NCBI GenBank assembly: GCA_016713985.1
Contig: JADJOD010000025.1
Span: 35,994 to 99,993 of the forward strand
Direction of reading: 5' to 3'
Source of the DNA: Lewinellaceae bacterium
GTDB taxonomy: Bacteria; Bacteroidota; Bacteroidia; Chitinophagales; Saprospiraceae
Length of the DNA stretch: 64,000 nucleotides
The notes beneath the pieces are model-generated. The model worked only from the letters and a program-made list of their open reading frames with translations. It did no database searches and was not told where the DNA came from. Both the position numbers and the translations under genes were made by a program. How positions within the stretch are numbered: position 1 is the stretch's first letter; the number at the start of each line of letters is the position of its first letter. Shown here piece after piece: positions 17,936 through 25,793 of this stretch.

Positions 17936-17960
17936 CTTGTGCCATCTTGCGCCAACACAA
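17921..17960. repeat. Four 10-bp units in tandem
   Basis: The units GCCATTTCGT, GCCAACTTGT, GCCATCTTGC and GCCAACACAA follow without gaps, all starting with GCCA. The 10-bp period is close to one helical turn. The array overlaps the -33 box of the lipoprotein promoter. Confidence 0.6.
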
Positions 17961-18037
17961 GGCGTTCTGATCCAATTCTTTATAAAAACCTGTGGGGTGC
18001 TCTTGCGACCGAACCGGCGCATTTGGACTCTGGGGAC

Positions 18038-18133
18038 TCGTCCTGTATCAGGATACGTTTCTTGTTCGCCTATTTCAGCGAGGTACCCATGAAGCGCCTG
18101 TGTTTTTGGAGAAAATCCATGATTTTTTGGAAA
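18038..18133 (-). pseudogene. Decayed second copy of the mfd 3' end
   Basis: On the minus strand this 96-bp stretch encodes FQKIMDFLQKHRRFMGTSLK, then a TAG stop, then ANKKRILIQDE. The true mfd C terminus nearby encodes FQKVMAFIHQKGRVMGISLK and QTNKELIMVQDE. The nucleotide alignment is ungapped over about 95 bases with roughly 70 percent identity by hand count. Homology ends after QDE. It has the same orientation as mfd and lies about 600 bp beyond the mfd stop codon. Confidence 0.7.
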
Positions 18134-18199
18134 CGATGAAGAGCACAGACAGACAAACACGGAGCTTTCTTTTTTTGCACGTTGTAATTTCCAAAGACG

Positions 18200-18375
18200 T
18201 GATCTACGAAAACTGCATCGTCTGAAAAATCGGCGAGACTGAAAAAGGCAAAACAACCGTCACGCTCCGGTGAGACAACACGGTCGTTATCGTAGAAGAG
18301 GTGAATGCCCACACCTGCAACAACTGCGGTCACTACTACTTAGACAGCGACACGGCCAAAAAGTGCCCTACCCGA
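18200..18375 (+). pseudogene. YgiT/MqsA-type zinc-finger gene remnant
   Basis: One frame reads NCIV, stop, KIGETEKGKTTVTLR, stop, DNTVVIVEEV and HTCNNCGHYYLDSDTAKK. This is the YgiT-type zinc-finger pattern (CxxC, GKTTVTL, DNTVVI, CxxCGxYYLD). The second Cys of the first CxxC and one residue after TLR are both replaced by TGA stops, so the gene is dead. YgiT-type proteins usually pair with a small toxin (DUF4258 or MqsR-like); no such partner remains here. Confidence 0.7.
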
Positions 18376-18399
18376 AGCAAGGCACTTAGAGGAGATGTA

Positions 18400-18669
18400 T
18401 CACAAATGACTACCATTTCGTTTCCGACCTAGTTTTTTGATGGTCTCTAAATCCTTATCAAATTCTTTTTCATCGTATGATGACGGAACGTTGCGCTTGG
18501 CTAACAATTCTTCAAATTCAAAATAACTCATTCCGGCCAGTTTACGAGCCTGTCCAAACGAAAGGCGGTCTTGCACGTATAACAAGACAGCCAGCTCGAT
18601 TTGAATATCTTGCTCAGACATGTTGGTTGCCTGAAGCAATTCGTCATTCACATCAATTTTCAAGTTCAT
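18400..18669 (-). CDS. UPF0175 family protein, probable orphan antitoxin
   Basis: This 89-residue protein has the UPF0175 pattern: a beta-rich start (MNLKIDVNDELLQATNMSE), then QIELAVLLYVQDRLSFGQA, LAGMSYFEFEELLAKRNVP and YDEKEFDKDLETI. The family is predicted to act as the antitoxin of DUF3368/PIN-type toxins, with the toxin gene normally just downstream. Downstream here is only the YgiT remnant on the other strand, so it is an orphan. The start ATG at 18669 follows 61 bp after the mfd stop codon in the same direction. Confidence 0.8.
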   Translation of the reverse strand: MNLKIDVNDELLQATNMSEQDIQIELAVLLYVQDRLSFGQARKLAGMSYFEFEELLAKRNVPSSYDEKEFDKDLETIKKLGRKRNGSHL

Positions 18670-18730
18670 TTTTTTAAATTTTGCTACAGAAATAGGCTTT
18701 TCCCCTAATTTTTCAAAGCATTTTCAAACA

Positions 18731-21052
18731 TTACCCCACCGCTCCCGCTACCTGCTCCAGCACCCGCATCACCGCCTTCAAACTCCGCACTTCGTCCTGC
18801 ACCATAATGAGTTCCTTGTTGGTCTGTTTCAGGGAAATACCCATGACGCGGCCTTTTTGATGGATAAAAGCCATCACTTTCTGGAACAGTTCCGTTTCGT
18901 AAAAGGACGATTGCGGGTCGCTGATAAAGTAGCAACGCAGCTTGCCGCCTTTGAGGATGAGCCGTTCGAAGCCGAGTTTTTTGCAAAGCCATTGCAGGCG
19001 CAGGCCGTCGAACAGGGAACTTACCTGTTTGGGCAGTTTGCCGAAACGGTCTTCAAGGCGTTTGGCAAATTTTTCGATATCTTCTTCATTTTCAATACTA
19101 TTCAATTCCGTGTACAGGTTCAGGCGTTCCTGGATATTGCTCACGTACTCGTCCGGAATGAGCATTTCCACGTCGGTTTCGATGGTCACGTCGCGCACGT
19201 AGGAGCCGCGTTGTGCGATTTCTTCTTTGAAAATGTCTTTGAAATCGGTCTCTTTTAGTTCCTGAATGGCCTCGTCGAGGATTTTCTGGTAGGTTTCAAA
19301 ACCGATATCGGCGATAAACCCCGATTGTTCGCCGCCGAGCAGGTTGCCCGCGCCGCGGATGTCGAGGTCGCGCATGGCCACGGAGAAGCCGGAACCCAGT
19401 TCGCTGAACTCCTCGATGGTGCGCAGGCGTTTGCGCGCTTCCTGCGTAAGTACGCTCATGGGCGGCGCGAAGAGGTAGCAATAAGCCTTCTGGTTAGAAC
19501 GCCCCACGCGCCCGCGCAACTGGTGCAGGTCGCTGAGCCCGAAGATGTCGGCGCGGTTGATGATGATGGTGTTGGCGTTGGGGATGTCGAGGCCGGTTTC
19601 GATGATGTTGGTGCAGGCGAGCACGTCGAACTTGCGGTCGATAAAGTCCACGAGCACCTGTTCGAGGTGTTCGGCATCCATCTGGCCGTGCGCCATTGCG
19701 ACGTCGGTTTCCGGGCAAATACGTTTGAGTGTTTCGACCACCTGCGGCAGGTCGTTGACGCGGTTGTGTACAAAGAATACCTGCCCGCCGCGGTTGACTT
19801 CGGTGTAAATGGCTTCCCGGATCAGGTCTTCGTCGAACACCCGGATCTCCGTCTGTATCGGCTGGCGGTTGGGCGGCGGCGTGCGGATCACCGACAAGTC
19901 GCGGGCCGCCATGAGGCTGAATTGCAAGGTGCGCGGGATGGGTGTGGCCGTAAGCGTGAGGGTGTCGACATTCACTTTGATGGCGCGCAGTTTTTCCTTG
20001 CTGGCGACGCCGAATTTTTGCTCTTCATCTACAACGAGCAAGCCCAAGTCTTTGAATAACAATTCTTTACTCAGCAAAGCATGGGTGCCGATGATGATGT
20101 CGATTTTTCCCGCTTTTAATCTTTCCAGAATCTCTTTTCGTTCGCGGGCGCTGCGGAAGCGGTTGAGGTAATCCACCGTCACGGGGAATTCCTGCAGGCG
20201 TTCGGAAAACGTTTTCCAGTGTTGCAGGGCAAGGATGGTGGTGGGCACAAGTATAGCCACCTGTTTGCCGTCGCACACGGCTTTAAACGCCGCGCGAATC
20301 GCCACCTCCGTTTTGCCGAAACCCACGTCGCCGCAAATCAGGCGGTCCATCGGGTATTCCTTTTCCATGTCCGCCTTCACGTCGTTGGTGGCTTTGAACT
20401 GATCCGGTGTGTCTTCGTAGATAAAAGACGCTTCGAGTTCGTTTTGCAGGTAACCGTCGGGTGGGAAGGCGTGGCCTTTGGCGGCGCGGCGTTTGGCGTA
20501 AAGTTTGATGAGTTCGGCCGCGATGTCCTTGATTTTGCGTTTGGTGCGCGCCTTGAGTTGTTTCCAGGCGTCGGAGCCGATTTTGGAGAGTTGCGGCGGC
20601 GTGCCTTCCTGCCCGATGTATTTGGAAATCTTGTGCAGCGAATGGATGCTGACGTAGAGGATGTCGTTGTTTTTATAATTCAGGCGCACGGCTTCCTGCA
20701 CTTGCCCGCCGATTTCGATCTTTTGCAAGCCTGCGAATTTGCCGATGCCGTGGTCGATGTGCGTCACGTAATCGCCGGGTTGCAACTCGCGCAATATCCT
20801 GACATTCAACGCGGTTTCTTTGGTAAAACCCTGCCGGACCTTGTACTGGTGGTAGCGCTGGAAGATCTGGTGGTCGGTGAGGCAGGCGATCTTCAGGTCC
20901 TCGTCGATATAGCCTTCGTGGATGGGTACACTGACGGGCAAAAACTCCACGTTCGCTTTCAGTTCCCGGAAAATAGCCGACAGGCGGTCGAATTGTTTGG
21001 GGTTTTCGGAGCAGATATAGATTTCATAACCGCCCGCTTTCCACTCGTGCAT
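18731..21052 (-). CDS. mfd: Transcription-repair coupling factor Mfd, C-terminal part (interrupted gene)
   Basis: This 773-residue part contains the rest of domain 3, the CarD-like RNA-polymerase-interacting domain (about 88-160, ELQPGDYVTHIDHGIGKFAG) and the superfamily 2 translocase with Walker A GDVGFGKT (241-248), the VVDEEQKFG box and ALVPTTILALQHW-like motifs. The TRCF C-terminal domain 7 closes it. Mfd removes stalled RNA polymerase and recruits UvrA. The coding frame extends about 30 codons upstream of the ATG at 21052 (FHSKPQPSFNKNFDLLIRA) but has no start codon there. The N-terminal part lies beyond the insertion at 21145-21740. The combined length, about 1120 residues, is normal, so little or no mfd sequence is lost. 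Confidence 0.9.
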   Translation of the reverse strand: MHEWKAGGYEIYICSENPKQFDRLSAIFRELKANVEFLPVSVPIHEGYIDEDLKIACLTDHQIFQRYHQYKVRQGFTKETALNVRILRELQPGDYVTHIDHGIGKFAGLQKIEIGGQVQEAVRLNYKNNDILYVSIHSLHKISKYIGQEGTPPQLSKIGSDAWKQLKARTKRKIKDIAAELIKLYAKRRAAKGHAFPPDGYLQNELEASFIYEDTPDQFKATNDVKADMEKEYPMDRLICGDVGFGKTEVAIRAAFKAVCDGKQVAILVPTTILALQHWKTFSERLQEFPVTVDYLNRFRSARERKEILERLKAGKIDIIIGTHALLSKELLFKDLGLLVVDEEQKFGVASKEKLRAIKVNVDTLTLTATPIPRTLQFSLMAARDLSVIRTPPPNRQPIQTEIRVFDEDLIREAIYTEVNRGGQVFFVHNRVNDLPQVVETLKRICPETDVAMAHGQMDAEHLEQVLVDFIDRKFDVLACTNIIETGLDIPNANTIIINRADIFGLSDLHQLRGRVGRSNQKAYCYLFAPPMSVLTQEARKRLRTIEEFSELGSGFSVAMRDLDIRGAGNLLGGEQSGFIADIGFETYQKILDEAIQELKETDFKDIFKEEIAQRGSYVRDVTIETDVEMLIPDEYVSNIQERLNLYTELNSIENEEDIEKFAKRLEDRFGKLPKQVSSLFDGLRLQWLCKKLGFERLILKGGKLRCYFISDPQSSFYETELFQKVMAFIHQKGRVMGISLKQTNKELIMVQDEVRSLKAVMRVLEQVAGAVG

Positions 21053-21206
21053 GGCGCGAATGAGCAGGTCGAAGTTTTTGTTGAAACTCGGTTGAGGCTT
21101 TGAATGGAAATTTTTATGGAAACCTTGGGAGAGCCAATTGGGTCATTTTAGAACGATTAGAGGGCAAAATTACTAAAAGACTGCAATGAAATAATGCCCT
21201 CAGATA

Positions 21207-21409
21207 TCAATGCCGCCTTGAAATTTTTTGTTTTAATTTCGCATCAAAACGTTCTGTTATTTTTTCTTCGTATTCCTTAAATATTTCATTATTCACTACT
21301 GCATCATAGCGATCGTCTAACAAAGCATCCAGCACAATCCCTGATGACGCGACTATTCCGGGATAGCATCTATCAAGACATTGGTATCGAGAACAACTTT
21401 GAGGCGCAT
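21207..21409 (-). pseudogene. PIN-domain toxin, frameshifted and C-terminally truncated
   Basis: The ATG at 21409 opens MRLKVVLDTNVLIDAI, the first motif of PIN-fold RNases of the COG1569 toxin group; the catalytic Asp is in LDTN. The frame then breaks at a C3 run (21360-21362 on the + strand); one added base restores IVLDALLDDRYDAVV and NNEIFKEYEEKITERF, which match the family. The protein then ends after about 68 residues, half the usual length, so the second pair of catalytic acids is missing. It starts 3 bp after the antitoxin stop, the usual TA spacing. It is probably inactive. Confidence 0.7.
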
Positions 21410-21412
21410 CGG

Positions 21413-21631
21413 TCAGGATTCTTCTGCAAGCCATTGCTGAAGCGTTTTCTCTGTATAACCGCGTTCTTTGCCGATCTCGTTGACCCGGTGGCGCGCTTTT
21501 TCGAGCAGGTAACGCGCGATCATCCGGCGAATAGCCAATAAGTCCTCTTCCGGCAGATGCATGGCATAGACCCGCAAGAGTTCCATCTGTAAGTTGGTAA
21601 AAGGTGTCGCCGAGGCGGATGATGCTGCCAT
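21413..21631 (-). CDS. Antitoxin of a PIN-type toxin-antitoxin module
   Basis: This 72-residue protein reads TNLQMELLRVYAMHLPEEDL, then LAIRRMIARYLLEKA and GYTEKTLQQWLAEES. It matches the small antitoxins found upstream of COG1569 PIN toxins in Bacteroidota and cyanobacteria (consensus NLQxELLxxFAxxxPEEDLLAIR). A longer frame to 21742 was rejected because ATG 21631 begins just before the conserved part and just after a palindromic operator. It appears intact although its toxin is broken. Confidence 0.75.
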   Translation of the reverse strand: MAASSASATPFTNLQMELLRVYAMHLPEEDLLAIRRMIARYLLEKARHRVNEIGKERGYTEKTLQQWLAEES

Positions 21632-21642
21632 ATGGGGATTAA

Positions 21643-21673
21643 GTAATAGTCTCATTCGCAATGAGACTATTAC
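21643..21673. promoter_or_regulatory. Perfect palindrome, likely TA operator
   Basis: GTAATAGTCTCATT pairs with AATGAGACTATTAC around CGC: 14-bp perfect arms. It ends 12 bp before the antitoxin ATG at 21631. TA antitoxins commonly bind such palindromes to repress their own operon. It could alternatively be a REP-like repeat that happens to be here. Confidence 0.55.
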
Positions 21674-21738
21674 TACGCGCGATGCCTGGCGGCGTGAGGT
21701 ATATCCTTTAAACAATACCCGCCGAACCTCCTCCTCTT

Positions 21739-22746
21739 TCAAAGGTTTTCAAAACCCGCGCCCCCCTGCTGCTCCGTAAAAACCAGCGCCCGCTCCGCGA
21801 TTTCTCCCGCCACATCCGCCGGATACAAAAACGCCCGGTCTCTGAAAACCTCGCGCAATTCCGCCGAATCCAGCGCCGTGAGTTTGGAGGCAAATTGTTC
21901 CGCGCGTTCGAAGCAATATTGGAGGCGATCGAGCAGAAATTGAAAATCCCTGATCCAGATCACGGTACCCGGCAGCAGTATTTGCAGCAGCGATACTTTT
22001 TGGTCCTGCCGGAAGCGGGTGTTGAGGTTGGGCACGATGCTTACGGATTCTAAGTTGCGCTGCGACAATTGTGTGAGCGGGTCGAAGATGCGAATGCTTT
22101 CCACCTCGTCGTCGAACAATTCGATGCGGTAGGGCAGGTCGTTACCAAACGAATACAGGTCGATGATGCCGCCGCGAATGCTGAACTGGCCGGGTTCGTA
22201 CACAAAATCGGCGCGAACAAAACCGTATTCCACCAGCAACTGTATGGCGAAGTCGACGTCGAGTTTTTCCCCCTTTTTTACCTCGATCCGGCTCTGCGCC
22301 AGTATTTCGGGTTTGACCACTTTTTCGAACAATGCTTCCGGGTAGGTGACGATGACGGCGCGCGCGCCTGCGGAGGCCGGTGAAGCAGTGATTTTGCTGA
22401 TCACCTCGCTGCGCTGCAACATCTGCACGGGGTTCAGGTCGTCGAAAAAAGCGGGTCGTTTGAAGGAATCCGGGAAAAAAAACACCGTTTCCCCGCTGAG
22501 CAATCCTTCGAGGTCGTTGTGGCGGTAAGCGGCTTCTTCTTTGGAATTGGCGATGAAAAGGTGAATATTTTTATTCGCCGGCCCCTGTCCGCCGATCGTT
22601 GCGGCGAGGGCAAAAGATTCCTGTGCGCCGGTGAGTCCGCTGAGTTGTACGCGGCTTACAGACGTTTGATTTTCAAGGCTTTGGACAATCTTTACAACTG
22701 CCGGGTGTTTGCGCCAGGCAGCGAGAAGGTGTTGGAGGTTGCTCAT
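21739..22746 (-). CDS. mfd: Transcription-repair coupling factor Mfd, N-terminal part (interrupted gene)
   Basis: This 335-residue part starts at MSNLQHLLAAWRKHPAV and covers the UvrB-like region of Mfd: YGFVRADFVYEPGQFSIRGG followed by IIDLYSFGNDLPYRIELFDD and EVESIRIFDPLTQLSQ, which are diagnostic. It ends in about eight non-conserved residues where the inserted DNA begins. The frame is open upstream to 23184, but that extension crosses the divergent GT39 gene and is not conserved. The split falls between the UvrA-interacting module and the RNA polymerase-interacting/translocase modules. Separate expression of two half-proteins is therefore conceivable but untested. Confidence 0.88.
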   Translation of the reverse strand: MSNLQHLLAAWRKHPAVVKIVQSLENQTSVSRVQLSGLTGAQESFALAATIGGQGPANKNIHLFIANSKEEAAYRHNDLEGLLSGETVFFFPDSFKRPAFFDDLNPVQMLQRSEVISKITASPASAGARAVIVTYPEALFEKVVKPEILAQSRIEVKKGEKLDVDFAIQLLVEYGFVRADFVYEPGQFSIRGGIIDLYSFGNDLPYRIELFDDEVESIRIFDPLTQLSQRNLESVSIVPNLNTRFRQDQKVSLLQILLPGTVIWIRDFQFLLDRLQYCFERAEQFASKLTALDSAELREVFRDRAFLYPADVAGEIAERALVFTEQQGGAGFENL

Positions 22747-22754
22747 GGCGGCGG

Positions 22755-22762
22755 CAAAGGTA
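22755..22762 (-). promoter_or_regulatory. -7 box of the mfd promoter
   Basis: TACCTTTG on the minus strand is an exact TAnnTTTG match ending 8 nt before the mfd ATG at 22746. Transcription would begin within a few bases of the start codon, giving a very short leader or none. A -33 box was not identified. Confidence 0.45.
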
Positions 22763-22891
22763 GGATACTTGTGGCCCGACTTCTGGCGTAGAACCAAAAA
22801 AATCCGGATAATTGCGGACGCCACCGGAAAACCCGCGTTTACCACGTCTTTATTTCCCCGACCGGAATAACAGAAGAACCAACACCGCGCC

Positions 22892-24979
22892 ATGGCGAAG
22901 AAATCAAAACTGCCCGCACCCGGGAAAAAAATTATTCCCCCGAAAACCGAGAACAAGGCGCCCAAAACGGCGGTTTTGCCCGCTGTCGACTGGCAACAGG
23001 CAACCCGGCGCTGGGTACTTCCGGCGCTGGCCGGCCTGATGATCGCCGGTTTTCTGCTCCGGGTGCTGCATTTATCCGACCTCAGCCTCTGGATGGACGA
23101 GTACGTACACGTCATGCGCGCCAAAAACGTTGTGGAAGGCGACGGTCCGCTGCTCACCAACGACAACAACGGTATCCTGCTCACGTTGATTCTGCTGCCG
23201 TTTTTTACCCTTTTCGGCCCGAATGTATTCTGGGCGCGGTTCCCGAGTGTGTTGTTCGGCGTAGCGACGATCTACCTCGTATACCGCCTGGGTACCCGCC
23301 TGTTCAACCGCTACGTGGGGCTGGTAGCCGCGGGAGGCGCTACTTTTTCGCTGTACCTGATCTTCTGGTCGCGGATGTGCCGCAACTATGCCATTCTCGG
23401 GTTTTTCTACCTGCTGCTGGGCCTCGTTTTTCTCCACGCCTGGGAAAAGAAACAGGAGACGCCGGCCGCCGGCTGGTGGGAACGCAACGGCCTGTCCCGC
23501 AAATACTTATTGTGGCTTCCGGTGGTGGGGATTTTGTCGTTTTTGTCGCACCAGTTGACCTTTTTCTTCGTATTTTCGGTGGCTGTTTATGCCATTATCG
23601 TGGCTGTAAAAGCCCTTTGGGAAGGCACGGAAAAACAGGGAAACCAGAAATACCTCTGGCTGGCCGGCGGACTGCTGCCTTTTTTGCTGATCATCCTGGT
23701 GCCGCCGCTGGGCGACCTGGTGCGCAAAATATTACAACCTTTCCTGCTTTCCGATATCGCCGACTGGGCATTCCCGGACTGGGAACGGCTGGCCGGCTGG
23801 TTCGAGACCAAACCGCTGGAGGCTTTTAACCTCTACAATGACTTGTTGCTGTATGATTTGAACTGGTTGTACTGGCCCGCGCTGGCGGGACTGCTTGCGG
23901 CCTTTTGGCTGAACCCGCGATCGGGCGCCTGGCTGCTGGCCGCTTTTGTTGTGCCGTTTCTGCTGCTGAGTTTTGTGTTTCGCGAGCCTTTCCTGAACCG
24001 CTACCTGATTTTTGCCTATCCCTATATTTTGATCTCCGTCGGGGTGTTTTTTTACGCCATCTGGAAATGGCTCAGTGAAAAAATAGCGCCGCAGATGTCG
24101 TTAACGACGGGTTACGCGCTGCTTTGTATTCCTTTTGTACTGCTGTTCCTCAATGCGCGCCGCACATCCATGGCTGATCTGGCATTGGGACGTGTGCTGA
24201 CCGGGCACGTGATCGACACCCGGGTGTCGAGCTGGTCGTTCACCAACTGGAAAAACGCCTGCGACTTTGTGGACAAAAAACGCCAGCCCGGCGATATGCT
24301 GATGTCTACCGTACCCACGGCCGTTTCGTATTACCTCGAACAGGACAAGGTCTTGTGGTTCCGGCAGGCCTACTACGACACGGGCAGCAAAAGTTACAAA
24401 CTGAACACGCCGAACCCCAATGCAGGGCCAAGCGCGGCATCTTTTGAAGACCTCGTCCGCACCGTCCAGCAAACCCCGCGCGGCTGGCTGATGGCTGATT
24501 ACTACTTAGACAATATTTTCACCGACGAACGGGCCCTGCTGTGGGTGTATCAAAACATGCACTACTACCCGGAAGCCTCCGGCGACGGCAGCGTTATGGT
24601 GTTCGGCTGGGATAACTCAAAACCCAAACCCGAACGGCAAAACTTAGTGGTGGAACTGGGGCAGGACGAAGACAAAGTCGAGTCGAAAGAATACCACATG
24701 ACCCTGCCGGAGAGCCTGTTTACCCAGAACGAGATCAACCTGACCGTCCGGACACAAGGCATCGACTCCAACCGCGAAGCCCTGGTGCTGTTCAACGGGC
24801 AAAACGCCGTCTGGCTGCCGCCGAACAACGGACCGGGCGTGGAAGAACAGGTGATCCCGCTGGACCGGAAATGGATAAAACCCGGCAGCAATGCCATACA
24901 GGTCATTTACGAGACCAAACGGCCCAGCGACCCGCGTAAAGGATTCAGAACGTACTTCTTATCCATTACCGGCAAATAG
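22892..24979 (+). CDS. GT39-type (GT-C) membrane glycosyltransferase
   Basis: This 695-residue protein has a basic N-terminal tail of about 40 residues, about ten to twelve transmembrane helices to residue ~430, and a soluble C-terminal domain of about 260 residues, probably periplasmic. SLWMDEYVHVMRAKNVV holds the Asp-Glu motif (D69/E70) of the first external loop of GT-C enzymes, and FWARFPSVLFGVATIYLVYR matches the PMT_2/GT39 family. These enzymes transfer sugars from polyprenyl-phosphate donors to proteins or glycans; the acceptor is unknown. The gene is divergent from mfd with 145 bp between the starts. Confidence 0.85.
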   Translation: MAKKSKLPAPGKKIIPPKTENKAPKTAVLPAVDWQQATRRWVLPALAGLMIAGFLLRVLHLSDLSLWMDEYVHVMRAKNVVEGDGPLLTNDNNGILLTLILLPFFTLFGPNVFWARFPSVLFGVATIYLVYRLGTRLFNRYVGLVAAGGATFSLYLIFWSRMCRNYAILGFFYLLLGLVFLHAWEKKQETPAAGWWERNGLSRKYLLWLPVVGILSFLSHQLTFFFVFSVAVYAIIVAVKALWEGTEKQGNQKYLWLAGGLLPFLLIILVPPLGDLVRKILQPFLLSDIADWAFPDWERLAGWFETKPLEAFNLYNDLLLYDLNWLYWPALAGLLAAFWLNPRSGAWLLAAFVVPFLLLSFVFREPFLNRYLIFAYPYILISVGVFFYAIWKWLSEKIAPQMSLTTGYALLCIPFVLLFLNARRTSMADLALGRVLTGHVIDTRVSSWSFTNWKNACDFVDKKRQPGDMLMSTVPTAVSYYLEQDKVLWFRQAYYDTGSKSYKLNTPNPNAGPSAASFEDLVRTVQQTPRGWLMADYYLDNIFTDERALLWVYQNMHYYPEASGDGSVMVFGWDNSKPKPERQNLVVELGQDEDKVESKEYHMTLPESLFTQNEINLTVRTQGIDSNREALVLFNGQNAVWLPPNNGPGVEEQVIPLDRKWIKPGSNAIQVIYETKRPSDPRKGFRTYFLSITGK

Positions 24980-24995
24980 GCTTATATTTGCTCAC

Positions 24996-25793
24996 ATGCC
25001 AATCAGTCGTTTTCCGGATGGATACTGTTTTTTTGTTGCCTCGCGGCACCTGCCGGCTTGCTTGCGCAGACGGACCCGCTTTTGATCAATGCCAATTGTA
25101 TCAGTACCTGCACCGGCAACCTGGGCGATAATATTTTTCCCGATGGCGATTTCGGCTCGGGTTTGCCGAATGTTATACCGGTCAACCCCAATCTTGCACC
25201 CGGTTATACTTATCAGAAAAATCCACCCCCCAACGACGGCAGTTACTCCATTGCCAACAGCACGGTCGGGTGGGGATCATTCGCCGCGAATACCTGGATC
25301 AAAATTGAAGACAAAGGCCCGGAACCCAACGGCTACATGATGGTGGTAAACGCCAGTTATCAGCCGGGGTTGTTTTACCAAAAAGTGGTGCAGGTCTGTG
25401 AAATCAACATTTTACACGGTAAAAGTTACAAATGATCAGGGTTGTTCCGGCACTGATTCCCTGTTGCTGACGGTGCTGCCACGCCTCGATGTGTACGCGC
25501 CCAATGTGTTCCTGCAGAGTTTTTCCAACAACACGGAAAATAATGCATTCACCATTTTTACCTCCAAAAGCGCGGTGCTGGTCAAACGCCTCGACGTTTA
25601 TAACCGCTGGGGCGAACTGGTTTTTCAAAAAAAAGAGCAGTTGCCGGCGGCGGAGGCGCTGCGTTGGGACGGCACCGATCTGCAGGGGCGCCTGCTCGCC
25701 GACGGGGTGTTCGTCTGGCTCGCAGAAGTGACGTTCACCGACGGGCAAACGCGGGTGTACAGCGGAGACGTGACGCTTTTAACGGGTAATTAG
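24996..25793 (+). pseudogene. T9SS cargo-type surface protein gene with internal deletion
   Basis: The 5' part encodes a signal peptide (GWILFFCCLAAPAGLLAQ) and the first domain (CISTCTGNLGDNIFPDGDFG, NGYMMVVNASYQPGLFYQKV). The 3' part encodes the end of a PKD-like repeat (TVKVTNDQGCSGTDSLLL) and a complete CHU_C domain (APNVFLQSFSNN, RLDVYNRWGELVFQKK, SGDVTLL). Family members carry several hundred residues in between; these are gone. The two parts are in different frames and meet around 25415-25432. A further T4 run at 25010-25013 needs one more T to join ATG 24996 to the signal peptide. The stop overlaps the convergent GNAT gene. Confidence 0.75.

Larger units (their letters stand above)
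21145..21740 (-). mobile_element. TA-module insertion that splits mfd (boundaries approximate)
   Basis: About 600 bp of non-mfd sequence lies between codon ~330 of mfd and the continuation of its frame. It contains an operator-like palindrome, an antitoxin gene and a damaged PIN toxin gene, all read in the same direction as mfd. Stops occur in every frame, so read-through to a full Mfd is impossible. No transposase, terminal inverted repeats or clear target-site duplication could be found by eye, so the insertion mechanism is unknown. Confidence 0.6.

Noticed and set aside
17826..17975. Extended start of the cysteine-rich lipoprotein
   Set aside because: The lipoprotein signal begins at ATG 17825 and the upstream part contains its promoter.
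18070..18333. An 87-codon minus-strand frame as a gene
   Set aside because: Only its last 20 codons are meaningful, and these are the decayed mfd 3' end; the rest is the antisense of the YgiT remnant.
22747..23184. N-terminal extension of mfd by 146 codons
   Set aside because: It overlaps the divergent GT39 gene, is not Mfd-like, and the mfd -7 box lies inside it.
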